Assembly: GCA_003427395.1 (NCBI GenBank)
Contig: BFEA01000275.1
Span: forward strand, 341,159-370,743
Direction: 5' to 3'
Length of the DNA stretch: 29,585 nt
Source: Chara braunii
Taxonomy: Eukaryota > Streptophyta > Charophyceae > Charales > Characeae
Part shown: one piece after another, positions 27,620 to 29,585 of the stretch
How positions within the stretch are numbered: the stretch's first letter is position 1
Layout: each line of letters begins with the position of its first letter
Made by a program: the position numbers and the translations under genes
The notes under the pieces: generated by a model
What the model saw: only the letters and a program-made list of their open reading frames with translations
Databases searched by the model: none
What the model was told of the DNA's origin: nothing

Positions 27620-29585
27620 TTGGATTCAATGTTGCTATACCGGGGGATTGCAAGACAACTAACTCAGTACCATCTTAGAGGAGCTAGGCAGGAGGGAGTG
27701 AAAGAACAGAACCAACAGAACCAACCAATGCTGGCTGAGCAAACACAGGACCAACAGAACCAACCAATGCTGGCTGATCAAACACAAGCTTCCCAATCCC
27801 ATGAAGAACAACTGCAGGGAGCATCTACCTCCACTACACAAGGAAAAACCGGCGGATCATCGTCCGCACAGGACTCGCACCAGTCCTGGGCAGAAAAAGT
27901 GAGGGGGTCGATGGCCAAAGAATCAATCCTCATCCAGCGAGGGAAGGAGGTAGTCGGAGGGGGAGCGAAGGAGGAGTGGCAAATCCCACTGAGGAACTTG
28001 ACAACAGCGGGAGCGTTCTTTTTATCCCGCCTGCTGACCCCCTCCGAAAACAGGATAATTCATCAAGGCGGGAAGACGACCATAATCCGAGCCCTCCCAG
28101 GAGAAGCAGTTAAAACATGAGATGCCGTGTACATGAAACATGCTAGTAACTGGGCATTTCACGACGACGCGGCCTTTAAGTCTACAAATGATAAGGTAGG
28201 TTGGGTTAGGGAGCGGCTAGCTGCATTTAAAGGCTCATCTGAAAGTGCACGCAACCACTTTCTAATCCAACCCGCCTCTTCCACTGTTATCACGGTCATC
28301 AGCATGTCTGTCTCCGACAAGAGAACAATGGATAGCTGGCGATCTTTGTGCTGTGAGAGATCGGAGGTACACATCCATCCCTGGGGCCCCCCAAAAACAC
28401 AACGACCGGAAGAACGGAGGGAGCAAATGATGAGAGAATCCTTTTGGGTCGAATTCCGCCATATACCAATTGAAATACAGGCTGCCTTCGTTCAAAACTT
28501 TGCACAAAAGCACAATGTGGTTGACTTTATTGATCCTCTGCCCCCTAACGTCGCCCGAAGAGATGACTACCTCATGCTTGCCATCAACCTGGCAGACGGG
28601 TACGTATTTTCAATTGATGATGTCATCCCCTTTCAGGTGGGAGGAAGGATTTACCGCATCCACACCGCCCACAAGCATTGGCCCTGGTGTTTCAAATGCC
28701 AGGCATACGACCATTTGTACACAGAGACAGCCTGCGCCCGTCACCCGTCGCGCGCATCCCGACCCACAGGACGACTGAAAAAGGATCCTTTTGATGAAGC
28801 ACGGTGGCGCACTGTCGACCCAGGGTATGAAGGGTGGGTATACATCGATGCATCGGGAAAAAAAAAGGAGAAGTGATAGGATAGTCATGGGAAGGACAGC
28901 GTGAGCCACGACAAGGCTCCCGACCTCCTACGACGTGGCCCCCCCCTAAATCCCTGGAATCCCACTTGGGGCAGACCCCCACAAAAGCGAGATCTCGCGA
29001 AGAATGGGTGGAGGTAGGAAAGGAGAGGAGAGTGCAGGAGCACAGCGAGACGAAGGAAATTGAGGGGGGTGGAGGCCACAAAGGGAACCGCTTCAGCCTT
29101 CTGGCCACCGAATCGGGCAGACCCAACTTAGAAAAACAAATGGTAGGCCCCAAACCCGGACAAAAAGAAGACAACCAAGAAGCAGAAGAAGGTCCAAGGG
29201 CAACCCAAAATCACAATGGGAAGTTGGCACAAACGGAAGGGGGGGGGGAAGGGGGAACAGGTGAGATAGAGGTGGCTAATATCGTGGAAGCGGTGGCTAA
29301 TAGCAGGAAAGAGGTGGCTAAAAACGGCCCACGACTCTCGCAAACAGAAGAATATCAGCTGCAACAAACGAAGGGGCCGCATAACCAAGGACTGCGACTG
29401 AAGCAGCAGGCAAGGGCCCGACCGCCGCTATTAAAAGAACAGAGGGCATCCACCTTGGAGCAGCAACTACCATAGCCAACACAAGACCAGCAACAGAAGG
29501 AGTGTGGAAGCACGCCTGCAATATCCCCTGATTTTTGCTCAGATGCATTTGGGGCACAACCGATGGAGGTGGACGCCCCCCCCCC
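27620..29585 (+). pseudogene. LINE ORF1 with CCHC knuckle, decayed, cut by window end
   Basis: This is the RNA-binding first ORF of a plant L1-like LINE; its product would coat the element RNA. From the start near 27620 it has a Gln-rich N-terminus with two 13-residue repeats (QQNQPMLAEQTQ and QQNQPMLADQTQ). TGA at 28118-28120 interrupts it and the same frame continues (VYMKHASNWAF, SFWVEFRHIPIEIQ, IDPLPPNVARRDDYLML). A zinc knuckle follows (28690-28737; CFKCQAYDHLYTETAC, CX2CX4HX6C). The frame changes near the A-run at 28857-28884, resumes from 28885 (REEWVEVGKERR, NRFSLL), meets TAG at 29473-29475 and stays open to the edge (CGSTPAISPDF, AQPMEVDAPPP). The ending resembles the ORF1/ORF2 junction of the other LINE at 4960-5011, so ORF2 should start just past the window. 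Confidence 0.85.

Noticed and set aside
1-29585. A bacterial-type operon, defence or biosynthetic system
   Set aside because: No bacterial gene spacing, ribosome-binding sites or matching domains were seen. Recognised coding content is retrotransposons plus one eukaryote-type NTPase exon.

Overview
This looks like a repeat-dense, gene-poor piece of a green-lineage (streptophyte) nuclear genome. Support comes from a plant-type L1-like LINE, a chromodomain-bearing Ty3/gypsy element, tRNA-derived SINE-like pieces, short TTTAGGG/CCCTAAA motifs, long homopolymers and microsatellites, and the absence of any compact operon-like gene order. My best guess is a charophyte alga such as Chara braunii. 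That guess rests on general resemblance, not on a search, so treat it as weak. It is a short-read draft scaffold: it has a 920-base N gap, a single N at a repeat junction, and a leftover Nextera/Tn5 mate-pair adapter.

Layout. 1-780: minus-strand 3' part of a LINE ORF2 (zinc-binding C-terminus), running off the left edge. 1010-1711: degenerate Pro/Gln/Gly-rich coding remnant. 1712-4531: no gene recognised. 4532-8680: plus-strand decayed LINE with the tail of ORF1, then ORF2 with endonuclease and reverse transcriptase. 8681-13660: non-coding, with a SINE-like element and dispersed repeats here called C, A and B. 13900-20113: minus-strand Ty3/gypsy element (gag, truncated pol, RNase H, integrase, chromodomain, tail), followed by its probable leader up to about 21380. 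21680-24362: second copies of repeats A, B and C, a CT/CA microsatellite, the adapter, and one conserved host exon of an NTPCR/THEP1-type nucleoside triphosphatase. 24620-26750: tandem repeats, including two copies of a pyrimidine-rich unit of roughly 0.6-0.8 kb. 27230-29585: 5' part of another LINE (ORF1 with a CCHC knuckle), running off the right edge just before its ORF2.

No transposon gene is intact. Nearly every in-frame stop is a TGA where CGA is the natural ancestor or a TAG where CAG is, as expected from 5-methylcytosine deamination at CG and CHG sites in silenced elements. The only convincing host coding sequence is the NTPCR-like exon. The most unusual structures are a chromodomain segment that is inverted relative to the rest of its retrotransposon, several insertions made of almost nothing but poly(A) between long direct repeats, a gypsy element that seems to lack its protease, and the sequencing-adapter junction, which puts the local order around 23.5 kb in doubt.
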